40,957 nt of DNA from 40CM-2-70-7 sp035505915 (GTDB lineage Bacteria > Gemmatimonadota > Gemmatimonadetes > Gemmatimonadales > GWC2-71-9), in contig DATJQI010000019.1 in NCBI GenBank assembly GCA_035505915.1, positions 1 to 40,957 of the forward strand. The letters run 5' to 3'. A program made the translations under genes and the position numbers. The notes below the pieces were generated by a model. That model did no database searches, was not told where the DNA came from, and was given only the letters and a program-made list of their open reading frames with translations. Shown here one piece after another: positions 23,717 to 31,003 of the stretch. How positions within the stretch are numbered: position 1 is the stretch's first letter; every line of letters begins with the position of its first letter.

Positions 23717-25063
23717 ATGTCCGCACCCGATAAAGTCATGGAGAAGCTCGTGTCGCTGGCCAAGCGGCGGGGCTTCGTGTTTCAGTCCTCCGAGATCTAC
23801 GGCGGCCTGGGGTCCGTCTGGGACTACGGCCCTCTGGGTGTCGAGCTCAAGAAGAACATCAAGGAGCGGTGGTGGCGGTCGATGGTCCACGAGCGGGACG
23901 ACATCGAGGGACTCGACGCCGCCATCCTGATGCATCCCAAGGTCTGGGAAGCGTCCGGGCACGTGGCCGGCTTCACCGATCCGCTGGTGGATTGCCGGCA
24001 ATGCAAGAACCGCTTCCGGGCCGACGATCCCCGCCTCAAGGGGACTCCGGGGACCCCCGACGCGCGCTGTCCGGTCTGCGGCAACAAGGGCACGCTCACG
24101 GCGCCGCGTCAGTTCAATCTGATGTTCAAGACGTTCATGGGACCGATGGAGGAGTCGGCGGCCGTCGTGTATCTGCGTCCGGAGACGGCGCAGGGCATCT
24201 ACGTCAACTACCTCAACGTCCAGCAGTCCTCGCGCCAGAAGGTGCCCTTCGGCATCGCCCAGGTGGGCAAGGCGTTCCGGAACGAGATCACGCCCGGGAA
24301 CTTCACCTTCCGGACCCGGGAGTTCGAGCAGATGGAGATGCAGTTCTTCGTCAAGCCGGGTGAAGACGGAACGTGGTTCGAGTACTGGAAGGCGGAGCGG
24401 ATGAAGTGGATCCAGGGCCTGGGGATCAGGCCGGAGAAGCTCCGCTTCCACCAGCACGGGAAGGACGAGCTCGCGCACTACGCCAAAGACGCGTACGACA
24501 TCCAGTACGAGTTTCCGTTCGGGTGGCAGGAGTTCGAGGGGATCCACAATCGGACCGACTTCGATCTCTCCCGGCACCAGGAGTATTCCGGCAAGAAACT
24601 CGAGTACCTGGATCCCACGACGAACGAGAAGTTCGTCCCGTACGTCGTGGAAACGTCCGCCGGCGCCGACCGCACGACGCTGGTGGCGCTGGTGGACGCG
24701 TACCACGAAGAGGAAGTGGAAGGGGAAACGCGCGTGGTGCTGAAGCTCCATCCGGCCCTGGCGCCCCTCAAGGCCGCCGTCTTCCCGCTCGTGAACAAGG
24801 ACGGGATGCCCGAGCTGGCGCGCCGGATCTTCGACGACCTGCGGCGGTCGCTCAAGGTCTTCTACGACGACGGCGGCTCCATCGGCCGGCGCTATCGGCG
24901 CCAGGACGAAGCGGGGACGCCCTACGGCGTCACCATCGACGGGCAATCACTGCAGGACCAGACGGTCACCGTCCGCGACCGCGACTCCCTGAAGCAGGAT
25001 CGCGTCGGGGCGGCACACCTGCAGGCGTTTCTCCAGGAGCGGGTCCACGGCCGCACCGCGTGA
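23717..25063 (+). CDS. glyS: Glycyl-tRNA synthetase, alpha2 (eukaryote/archaea-like) type
   Basis: The 448-residue class II synthetase charges tRNA-Gly as a homodimer, unlike the alpha2beta2 GlyQS type. A zinc knuckle is formed by Cys93, Cys96, Cys118 and Cys121 (CRQC and CPVC). Motif 2 region reads RPETAQGIYVNY (154-165) and FGIAQVGKAFRNEI; later segments GIHNRTDFDLSRH and the C-terminal anticodon-binding domain with VTVRDRDS are intact. Its start has no ribosome-binding site but a promoter element at the expected distance for a leaderless mRNA. Confidence 0.96.
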   Translation: MSAPDKVMEKLVSLAKRRGFVFQSSEIYGGLGSVWDYGPLGVELKKNIKERWWRSMVHERDDIEGLDAAILMHPKVWEASGHVAGFTDPLVDCRQCKNRFRADDPRLKGTPGTPDARCPVCGNKGTLTAPRQFNLMFKTFMGPMEESAAVVYLRPETAQGIYVNYLNVQQSSRQKVPFGIAQVGKAFRNEITPGNFTFRTREFEQMEMQFFVKPGEDGTWFEYWKAERMKWIQGLGIRPEKLRFHQHGKDELAHYAKDAYDIQYEFPFGWQEFEGIHNRTDFDLSRHQEYSGKKLEYLDPTTNEKFVPYVVETSAGADRTTLVALVDAYHEEEVEGETRVVLKLHPALAPLKAAVFPLVNKDGMPELARRIFDDLRRSLKVFYDDGGSIGRRYRRQDEAGTPYGVTIDGQSLQDQTVTVRDRDSLKQDRVGAAHLQAFLQERVHGRTA

Positions 25064-25124
25064 TCCGCGCCGCGTCTACCTCGACACCCGGGATCTCATC
25101 TTCCGGTCCAAGCTCCGCTCGGTC

Positions 25125-25364
25125 GTGACGGCCGCCGGGGATCACATCGTCACCGATCCCGCCGCCTGCGACCTCGCCGTGGTCGAGCTGGATCCCCAAT
25201 CCGATCTGCAGGCGCTGCGGCCGCTCGTCGAGCGGGGAACCCCCGTCCTGGCGTTCGGCTCCCACGTCCTGGCCGACCTCCTGAGACGCGCCCGGGAGCT
25301 GGGGGCCGAAGCGGTCCCCAACTCCCAGGTCGAACTGCGGCTCCGGGCCCTGCTTACGCCTTGA
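25125..25364 (+). CDS. Small regulator-like protein; start uncertain
   Basis: From GTG 25125 the frame encodes 79 residues (TAAGDHIVTDPAACDLAVVE, then GTPVLAFGSHVLADLLRRAREL). The pattern of alternating strands and helices resembles a receiver-like or Rossmann fold without the phospho-acceptor site. In-frame sequence upstream to about 25065 also looks like real protein (RRVYLDTRDLIFRSKLRSVV), yet contains no ATG, GTG or TTG. Either a rare start codon is used, the short form is real, or the sequence has an error there. It overlaps hsp20 tail-to-tail by 11 bases. The function is unknown. Confidence 0.55.
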   Translation: MTAAGDHIVTDPAACDLAVVELDPQSDLQALRPLVERGTPVLAFGSHVLADLLRRARELGAEAVPNSQVELRLRALLTP

Positions 25365-25809
25365 GGGCCTGAACCGGGATCTGCCGGGCCTTGGCCTTCT
25401 CGGCCTTGGGCAGGATCACGGTCAGCACTCCGTGCTCGTAGGTCGCCTTGATCCCTTCGGAATCGACCGTCGTCGGCAGCGTGAAGGTCCGGGTAAACGC
25501 GCCGTAGGTCCGTTCGAAGCGGTGCAGCCGGTCATGCGACAGGTCCGACGGCTGCGCCTTGTGCCCTTCGATCGAGAGGACCGAGTTCTCGACCGAGATC
25601 TTCACGTCTTCGGGCTTGACGCCCGGCAGCTCGGCCGCGATCCGGATCTGCCCTTCCTCCTCGATCACGTCCACGGGAGGCAGCCAGCTCGTCGTCCCAT
25701 TGTCGGCGGTGGCGAAATCGCCCCAGACGTCATTGAACAGGCGGCTCATCCGATTGCCGAATGCGAGCACGTCCTGGGAAGGCAGGGGCAGGTAGCGCGA
25801 AGTGAGCAT
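25354..25809 (-). CDS. Small heat shock protein, Hsp20/alpha-crystallin family
   Basis: This 151-residue chaperone has an alpha-crystallin domain from about residue 42 to 137: PPVDVIEEEGQIRIAAELPG, VKPEDVKISVENSVLSIEG and the closing GVLTVILPK. The C-terminal IPV (about 143-145) is the family's I-x-I/V oligomerisation motif. It would hold unfolding proteins for refolding. ATG 25809 is chosen because an AAGGAGAG ribosome-binding site stands six bases upstream and it gives the usual start length; a longer in-frame start would run through the sigma-54 promoter. Regulation is discussed at that site. Confidence 0.94.
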   Translation of the reverse strand: MLTSRYLPLPSQDVLAFGNRMSRLFNDVWGDFATADNGTTSWLPPVDVIEEEGQIRIAAELPGVKPEDVKISVENSVLSIEGHKAQPSDLSHDRLHRFERTYGAFTRTFTLPTTVDSEGIKATYEHGVLTVILPKAEKAKARQIPVQALKA

Positions 25810-25856
25810 AGGTCTCTCCTTGTGGTTGTCTTTGGGGTCCTGCACCCCGGCGACTT

Positions 25857-25873
25857 GGCAACTGGCGTGCCAA
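25857..25873 (-). promoter_or_regulatory. Sigma-54 (-24/-12) promoter of hsp20
   Basis: On the - strand the sequence reads TTGGCACGCCAGTTGCC. It contains the full TGGCACG -24 element, a four-base gap and the TTGC -12 element, missing only the A/T after TTGC. Transcription would start near 25846, about 37 bases before the hsp20 ATG. The same bases form a TTGGCA/TGCCAA inverted repeat on the + strand. Confidence 0.75.
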
Positions 25874-25952
25874 TTCTCGCGGCGCAGGGACTTTGTCATT
25901 TTGGCAAGGGCCGTCCGGGCCTGGCGGGGTCGCTGCCAGAACGGCGCCGGTC

Positions 25953-25958
25953 TATCTT
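25953..25958 (+). promoter_or_regulatory. Predicted -10 element upstream of the small-gene trio
   Basis: TATCTT ends six bases before ATG 25965, matching the -10 form seen before glyS. No clear -35 hexamer is present at 16-18 bases, so support is partial. Confidence 0.4.
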
Positions 25959-25964
25959 TCCCCT

Positions 25965-26240
25965 ATGATCCATTCGACCAGCGTCACGCTCCCCCCTGAG
26001 GAAGTGCTCGCCCGCGCCAAGCGGTTCTTCGCCGATCGGGTCCCGGCCTCCGCGGCATTCGTAGAGAAGGAAGGGCCCGGGTACCTGGTGCTCCGCGGCC
26101 AGGGCGGGGAAGAGGTCGTCCTTCACGCCGGGGCGAGCGCCGGCGGAACGGCGGTCCGGGGGTCGACGCTCTTCTTCGACCAGGCGCTGGATCGCTTTCT
26201 CTCCACGCTGCCCCTCGCGGCCCCCGTGGAGGTCGCGTGA
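25965..26240 (+). CDS. Conserved-looking hypothetical protein (91 aa)
   Basis: ATG 25965 gives 91 residues; earlier in-frame starts would include the promoter-like TATCTT. The protein has an N-terminal helix (PPEEVLARAKRFFADRVP), a probable beta-strand pair (GYLVLRGQGGEEVVLHAG) and a closing helix (FDQALDRFLSTLP), a compact alpha/beta domain. There is no signal peptide or membrane helix. It opens a chain of overlapping small genes. I do not recognise the family. Confidence 0.75.
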   Translation: MIHSTSVTLPPEEVLARAKRFFADRVPASAAFVEKEGPGYLVLRGQGGEEVVLHAGASAGGTAVRGSTLFFDQALDRFLSTLPLAAPVEVA

Positions 26241-26509
26241 CCGCCGTGCTCCCGTACTCGATCCGGGTGATGGTCACTCCGGTGTGGGACCAGGTCGCCT
26301 TGCCCGTCGAATCCGGCACCCGGGTGGAGGAGGTCAAGCGGCGGGCGCTCGCTGAGGCCACCGGCCGCCCCGATTTGTCACTCCCTGATTTCATCGTGAA
26401 GTACCGCGGCGCGCTGATTCTGGATGAAACCCAGACCCTCGGCGCCCTGGGCGCCGGCGCGAACGCGCCGTTCATCATCCTCCCGGCAAGGCGCCAGCCG
26501 GTCCGATGA
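26237..26509 (+). CDS. Small beta-grasp (ubiquitin-like) protein, predicted
   Basis: The 90-residue product has the strand-helix-strand order of ubiquitin-like folds: SIRVMVTPVWDQVALPV, then TRVEEVKRRALAEATG as helix, then FIVKYRGALILDETQTLGAL and APFIILPARR. The segment around YRGALILDETQTLGALG resembles the ubiquitin stretch that precedes the last strand. The C-terminus ends PVR and lacks a Gly-Gly, so conjugation is unlikely; a YukD/EsaB-like binding role is possible. GTG overlaps the previous stop by 4 bases. Confidence 0.7.
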   Translation: MTAVLPYSIRVMVTPVWDQVALPVESGTRVEEVKRRALAEATGRPDLSLPDFIVKYRGALILDETQTLGALGAGANAPFIILPARRQPVR

Positions 26510-26766
26510 CGTCCGCGGGGCGGGTGGCCACCGTCGCGGCGGTCGGGTTCCTGCTCTGCGACGCCATTCTCCTCATCTACGGTGCGGTGGAGTTCCGGCG
26601 CCCCGTCCTCGCGGTGGCGGGCGGGGCATTCGCGCTCCTCGCGGCCCTGGTCTTCGCGTGGTGGCGCCGCCACCTCCGACTCCTCGAGGAGTTGACCGCC
26701 GCCCGGCGGGAGATGCGGGTCCAAGTCGAGGAGATGCGGGAGCTGATCCGGCGCCGAGCACCCTAG
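26506..26766 (+). CDS. Small membrane protein with two TM helices and C-terminal amphipathic helix
   Basis: The 86-residue protein has hydrophobic helices at about 6-27 and 33-52, then a WRR boundary and a long charged helix (LRLLEELTAARREMRVQVEEMRELIRRR) likely to form a coiled coil in the cytoplasm. It overlaps the beta-grasp gene by 4 bases, so the two may work together, for example the soluble protein binding the membrane anchor. The function is unknown. Confidence 0.75.
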   Translation: MTSAGRVATVAAVGFLLCDAILLIYGAVEFRRPVLAVAGGAFALLAALVFAWWRRHLRLLEELTAARREMRVQVEEMRELIRRRAP

Positions 26767-26771
26767 CGCCG

Positions 26772-27683
26772 GTGCCTCCCGCCCGGCTTCCGGTCACCTA
26801 CCACCCGGCCACCCGGCTGCACCAGCCCGGCGCCGGGCACCCCGAACGTCCTGAGCGCGTCATCGCCGTACTCGACGCGCTGCGGGCTCCCGAGCTCGCC
26901 GAGCGCGTCGAAGCGGTGGCCGCCGCCCCGGCGACCCCCGCCGATCTGGTCGGTGTCCACACCCGCGCGCACATCGACCGCCTCGAAGCCCTGGCGGCGC
27001 GGGGCGGGGGCCCGCTCGACGCCGACACCATCCTCGGCCCACGCAGTTGGGAGGCCGCGCTCGCCTCGGCGGGCGTGGCGCTGGCGGCGGTGGATCAGGG
27101 GCTCCGGCACGGCACCGCGTTCGGCGTCACCCGTCCTCCCGGGCACCACGCCCTGGCCGACCGGGCGATGGGGTTCTGCTTCGTCAACAACGTGGTGCTC
27201 GCGGCGCGGCGCGCGCAGGGGGCGGGCGCGAAGCGCGTGCTGATCGTGGACTGGGACGTACACCACGGCAACGGCACCCAGGCGCTGGTCGAAGCCGATC
27301 CCACCGTCCGGTACGTCTCGATGCACCAGTATCCCTGGTACCCGGGCACCGGAGCCGCCGGGGAGCGCGGGGTCGGGAACGTCTTCAACGTGCCGCGGCC
27401 GCCCGGCCTTCCCCGCGACAGGTACGTCGCCGATCTGCTCGACGCGGTGGACCACGCCTGCGCCGGTTGGACGCCGGATCTCTGGCTCATCTCCGCCGGC
27501 TTCGATTGCCTGGCCGGGGATCCGCTGGGCGGCTTCACGCTGGAGCCGGAGGACCTGGCCGGATGGACCCGGACGTTCCGCCGGCAGGCGGGTTCGGCGC
27601 CCGTGGTGGCCGTACTCGAAGGCGGGTATCGCATCGACCGGCTGGCGGCCGGGGTTCAGGCCGTGGTGGCCGCCCTCGCTTAG
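26772..27683 (+). CDS. Histone deacetylase / acetylpolyamine amidohydrolase family enzyme
   Basis: The 303-residue arginase-fold protein holds all class I/II deacetylase residues: the charge-relay pair His125-His126 (RPPGHHA), zinc ligands Asp162, His164 (VDWDVHHGNGTQ) and Asp245 (SAGFDCLAGD) and the transition-state Tyr286 (EGGY). Bacterial members deacetylate acetylpolyamines, acetoin-related proteins or unknown targets. The GTG at 26772 gives a natural N-terminus (PPARLPVTYHPATRLH) and avoids overlap with upstream genes. It lies five bases after the small membrane protein gene. Confidence 0.9.
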   Translation: MPPARLPVTYHPATRLHQPGAGHPERPERVIAVLDALRAPELAERVEAVAAAPATPADLVGVHTRAHIDRLEALAARGGGPLDADTILGPRSWEAALASAGVALAAVDQGLRHGTAFGVTRPPGHHALADRAMGFCFVNNVVLAARRAQGAGAKRVLIVDWDVHHGNGTQALVEADPTVRYVSMHQYPWYPGTGAAGERGVGNVFNVPRPPGLPRDRYVADLLDAVDHACAGWTPDLWLISAGFDCLAGDPLGGFTLEPEDLAGWTRTFRRQAGSAPVVAVLEGGYRIDRLAAGVQAVVAALA

Positions 27684-27692
27684 CTTTCAGTC

Positions 27693-28712
27693 ATGACTTT
27701 GAAGCTCACCACCGACGTCGTCACCCTCACCACCCGCCACCCGTTCATCATCGCGCGCGGCGGACAGAGCGATTACCGCGTGGTGACGGTCCGGCTCACC
27801 GACGGCGACGGCCTGGAGGGCTGGGGCGAAGCATCTCCGTCGTCTTACTACGGCGAGACGGCGGACACCGTCCTCTCCGTTCTGAAAGCGCTCGAGCCCC
27901 ATCTCCCGGCCGACCCCTTCGACCTCGATGCCGCCGAGGCGCGGTTCGCCCGGGTGGTCCCGAAGAACGGCGCCGCCCGGGCCGCCCTCTCGGGCGCCCT
28001 CCACGATCTGGTGGGGAAGCGCCTGGGGGTGCCGCTGTATCGCCTGTGGGGCCTCGACCCGGGCAAGACCCCCGTCTCGTCCTTCACCATCGGCATCGAC
28101 ACGCCGGAAAAGACGCAGGCCAAGGTCCGCGAAGCCCGTGACTATTCGATCCTCAAGATCAAGCTGGGCACCGACCGGGACGAGGAGATCCTCCGCACCA
28201 TCCGGGACGTGACCGACAAGCCCCTGCGCGTGGACGCGAACGCGGGCTGGACCCGGGAGCGGGCGCTCAAGATGCTGCCGGTCCTGAAGGACTACGGCGT
28301 GGAGTTCGTGGAGCAGCCTCTGCCGCCCGACGACCTCGAGGGCATCGCCGCCGTGCGGAAGGCCGGCATCCTGCCCGTGGTGGTGGACGAGAGCTGTATC
28401 GTCGCGGCGGACATCCCCCGCGTCGCCCAGGCCGCCGACGGGATCAACATCAAGCTGGCCAAGTGCGGCTCCTTGCGGGAAGCGCTGCGGATGATCGCCA
28501 CCGCCCGCGCCCACAAGATGCTGGTGATGGTCGGCTGCATGATCGAGACCTCCATCGGCATCACCGCCGCGGCGCACTTTACGCCCCTCGTGGATGCCGC
28601 CGATCTGGACGGCGCCGCGCTGACCGTCAATGACCCGTTCACCGGAGCCGTGATCGGTGGCGGGCCCATCGGGCTGCCGGACGGACCCGGATTGGGTGTG
28701 CGGCGGCGGTGA
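27693..28712 (+). CDS. Dipeptide epimerase (L-Ala-D/L-Glu epimerase type), enolase superfamily
   Basis: The 339-residue protein has the enolase-superfamily set: the KxK motif Lys155-x-Lys157 (LKIKLG), metal ligands Asp181 (DANAGW), Glu207 (VEQPL) and Asp232 (VDES), and the opposite lysine in NIKLAKCG (252-259). The GCMIETSIGI segment (281-290) and the DLDGAALTVNDPF ending are typical of L-Ala-D/L-Glu epimerases, which convert murein tripeptide-derived L-Ala-D-Glu to L-Ala-L-Glu. MurQ and AnmK elsewhere in the window support a murein recycling role. The stop overlaps the priA start by 4 bases. Confidence 0.88.
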   Translation: MTLKLTTDVVTLTTRHPFIIARGGQSDYRVVTVRLTDGDGLEGWGEASPSSYYGETADTVLSVLKALEPHLPADPFDLDAAEARFARVVPKNGAARAALSGALHDLVGKRLGVPLYRLWGLDPGKTPVSSFTIGIDTPEKTQAKVREARDYSILKIKLGTDRDEEILRTIRDVTDKPLRVDANAGWTRERALKMLPVLKDYGVEFVEQPLPPDDLEGIAAVRKAGILPVVVDESCIVAADIPRVAQAADGINIKLAKCGSLREALRMIATARAHKMLVMVGCMIETSIGITAAAHFTPLVDAADLDGAALTVNDPFTGAVIGGGPIGLPDGPGLGVRRR

Positions 28713-30937
28713 CTCCGCCCGCCGGCCGGTTCGCGCAGGTCGTCCTTCCCCTCCCGGTCGCCACTCCTTACACCTACGCCATCCCCGACGACCTCGCGCC
28801 CCGGGTGACCCCGGGGACCCGCGTGGTCGTGCCGGTGCGGCGCACGCGCGCCGTGGGCGTCGTGACCGCGATCGACGTGCCCCCGCCGGCGCTCGAGGCG
28901 AAGGCGATCGCCGGCGTCGCGGACGACGAGCCCGCGCTGTCGGAGCCGTTGCTCTCGGTGGGCCACTGGATCTCCCGTCATTACGGCGCCCCCCTCGGGC
29001 TCGCGATGCGGGCCATGCTGCCCGGCGCCCTATGGACGGTGGATCGCCCCGCCGGTCCCGCCGACGCGGTCGCCGTCGTGCTCACGCTCGCCCGCCGGCT
29101 GCCGAGCCTGCTCGAACGGGAACAGGCGTTCGCCCGCGCTCCCAAGCGGCGCGCGGTCTACGACGCGGTCGAGGCCCTCGGCGGGTCGACACCCGTGGCG
29201 CATCTCGTGGAGCAGCTCGGATTCTCGCGGGCCGCGGTGGACGGACTGGTCAAAGGGGGCTGGGCCACGACCGAGCGGGTCCGGGTGGCCCGCGATCCCT
29301 TCGCCGATCTCGTATCCGCGCCCCCGCCGACGCTGACCCCGGACCAGCGGCGCGTGGTCGAGGCCATCGTCGGCGCCCCAACGGAGCTGCCCGACCTGAT
29401 CCACGGCGTCACGGGATCGGGGAAGACGCTCGTCTACCTGGAGGTGCTGCGGGATGTGGTGGCCCGGGGCCGCGGCGCCATCGTGCTGGTCCCCGAAATC
29501 GCGCTGACGCCCCAGACGGTGGCGCGGGTCCGCGGCGTATTCGGCGATCAGGTCGCGGTGCTGCACTCGGGTCTCTCCGAGGGCGAGCGCGCCGACGCCT
29601 GGCGGGCCCTGCGCCGGGGCGAGCGGCGGGTGGCGGTCGGGCCGCGCTCCGCCGTCTTCGCGCCGGTGCAACGCCTGGGCGCGATCGTGATCGACGAAGA
29701 GCACGAGGGGAGCTACAAGCAGGGCAGCGCGCCGCGGTATCACGCCCGCGACGTCGCGGCGGTCCGGGCGCGGGCCGAGGGCGCCCGGCTGATTCTGGGA
29801 AGCGCGACGCCGTCGCTCGAGACGCTGCAGCTGGTGCGCGAGGGCCGGATCGCGGCGCACTCGCTGCCCCAGCGCATCGGGGCCCGGCCCCTGCCGCCCG
29901 TGGAGGTCGTGGATCTCCGGACGGCGCCGCGGGTCACCGACTCGGGCGGCGTGCCCTGGAGCGAAGCGCTGGACGACGGCGTGCGCCGGGCCCTGGCGCG
30001 GGGCGAGCAGGTGATCCTGCTCCTCAACCGCCGGGGGTTCGCGACCTATCTCCAGTGTCCCGCGTGCGGATACGTGTCGGAGTGTCCCAACTGCTCCATC
30101 ACCCTGACCGTGCACCGCACCCCCGTTGGGCTTCGCTGTCATTACTGCGGTCATCTGGAGGCGCTGCCCGACGCCTGCGCGAAATGCGGCGCCGCGGCGA
30201 GCCGGATGCGGGGCCTGGGCACCCAGCAGCTGGAGCGGTTCCTCTCGGTCCGGTTCCCCGCGGCCCGGATCGCCCGGATGGACCTCGACACCACGACCAC
30301 CAAGTGGGCCCACCACCGGATCCTCGAGCGCGTGGCCCGGAAGGAAGTCGACATCCTGGTCGGGACTCAGATGATCGCCAAGGGTCTCGATTTCCCGGAC
30401 GTGACCGTGGTCGGCGTGGTCGACGCGGATACCGCGCTCCACCTTCCCGACTTCCGGGCCGCGGAGCGGACCTTTCAGCTCATCGCTCAGGTGGCGGGTC
30501 GGGCGGGCCGGGGGCCGGCGGGTGGCCGGGTCCTGGTGCAGACCCGCGCGCCCGATCATCACGCCATCCGGGCCGCGGCGGCGCACTCGGTGGAGCAATT
30601 CGCGGCGGCCGAGCTCCCGTTGCGCGCCGCTCCGAACCCCGTGTATCCCCCGCATTGCGGGCTGGTGCGGTTCGTCGTCTCGGCCGCCGAGGAATCCCGG
30701 GCCGCCGAGGGGGCGGAGCGGCTCGCCCACTGGCTGGGCCGCGCCAACGAGGAGAAGCTGGGTGGCGCCCTCCGGATCCTGGGCCCCGCGCCCTGTCCCA
30801 TCACCCGTCTGCAGGGGCGCTGGCGGTGGCACGTCCTGGTGAAATCCGAGACGCCCGGCCCGCTCGGGCGGCTGGTGCGGGGCTGGCGCGGCCGCCCCGG
30901 TGTGACCGTGGATCGGGATCCTCTGTCGCTCCTCTAG
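28709..30937 (+). CDS. priA: Primosomal protein N' (replication restart helicase PriA)
   Basis: The 742-residue superfamily 2 helicase reloads the replisome at stalled forks. The N-terminal 3' DNA-binding domain begins FAQVVLPLPVATPYTYAIP; Walker A GVTGSGKT is at 233-240 and the DEEH box at 329-332. Eight zinc-binding cysteines (Cys450, 453, 459, 462, 477, 480, 490, 493) form the two knuckles inside the helicase domain. The C-terminus has the TRAPDHHAI and PPHCGLVRF segments. GTG 28709 overlaps the epimerase stop. Confidence 0.96.
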   Translation: MTPPAGRFAQVVLPLPVATPYTYAIPDDLAPRVTPGTRVVVPVRRTRAVGVVTAIDVPPPALEAKAIAGVADDEPALSEPLLSVGHWISRHYGAPLGLAMRAMLPGALWTVDRPAGPADAVAVVLTLARRLPSLLEREQAFARAPKRRAVYDAVEALGGSTPVAHLVEQLGFSRAAVDGLVKGGWATTERVRVARDPFADLVSAPPPTLTPDQRRVVEAIVGAPTELPDLIHGVTGSGKTLVYLEVLRDVVARGRGAIVLVPEIALTPQTVARVRGVFGDQVAVLHSGLSEGERADAWRALRRGERRVAVGPRSAVFAPVQRLGAIVIDEEHEGSYKQGSAPRYHARDVAAVRARAEGARLILGSATPSLETLQLVREGRIAAHSLPQRIGARPLPPVEVVDLRTAPRVTDSGGVPWSEALDDGVRRALARGEQVILLLNRRGFATYLQCPACGYVSECPNCSITLTVHRTPVGLRCHYCGHLEALPDACAKCGAAASRMRGLGTQQLERFLSVRFPAARIARMDLDTTTTKWAHHRILERVARKEVDILVGTQMIAKGLDFPDVTVVGVVDADTALHLPDFRAAERTFQLIAQVAGRAGRGPAGGRVLVQTRAPDHHAIRAAAAHSVEQFAAAELPLRAAPNPVYPPHCGLVRFVVSAAEESRAAEGAERLAHWLGRANEEKLGGALRILGPAPCPITRLQGRWRWHVLVKSETPGPLGRLVRGWRGRPGVTVDRDPLSLL

Positions 30938-30961
30938 CCGTCCAACCGTCTAACCGTCTAG
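30938..30961 (+). repeat. Three tandem 8-bp repeats after priA
   Basis: CCGTCCAA, CCGTCTAA and CCGTCTAG follow each other directly after the priA stop codon. They differ at one or two positions. They sit just before the promoter of the next gene and introduce stop codons in several frames. Confidence 0.6.
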
Positions 30962-30964
30962 CTG

Positions 30965-30994
30965 TTGCGTGGGGTGTTTCGAGCCGGGTATTTT
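30965..30994 (+). promoter_or_regulatory. Predicted promoter of the ornithine cyclodeaminase operon, leaderless type
   Basis: TTGCGT (30965-30970), an 18-base spacer and TATTTT (30989-30994) end nine bases before the GTG start at 31004. The -35 is identical to that of trpS. Confidence 0.55.
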
Positions 30995-31003
30995 GACCCT
31001 CTC

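Noticed and set aside
25855..25873. TTGGCA/TGCCAA inverted repeat upstream of hsp20 as a CIRCE-like repressor site
   Set aside because: Sequence and 7-base spacing do not match CIRCE, and the symmetry is explained by the sigma-54 promoter sequence itself.
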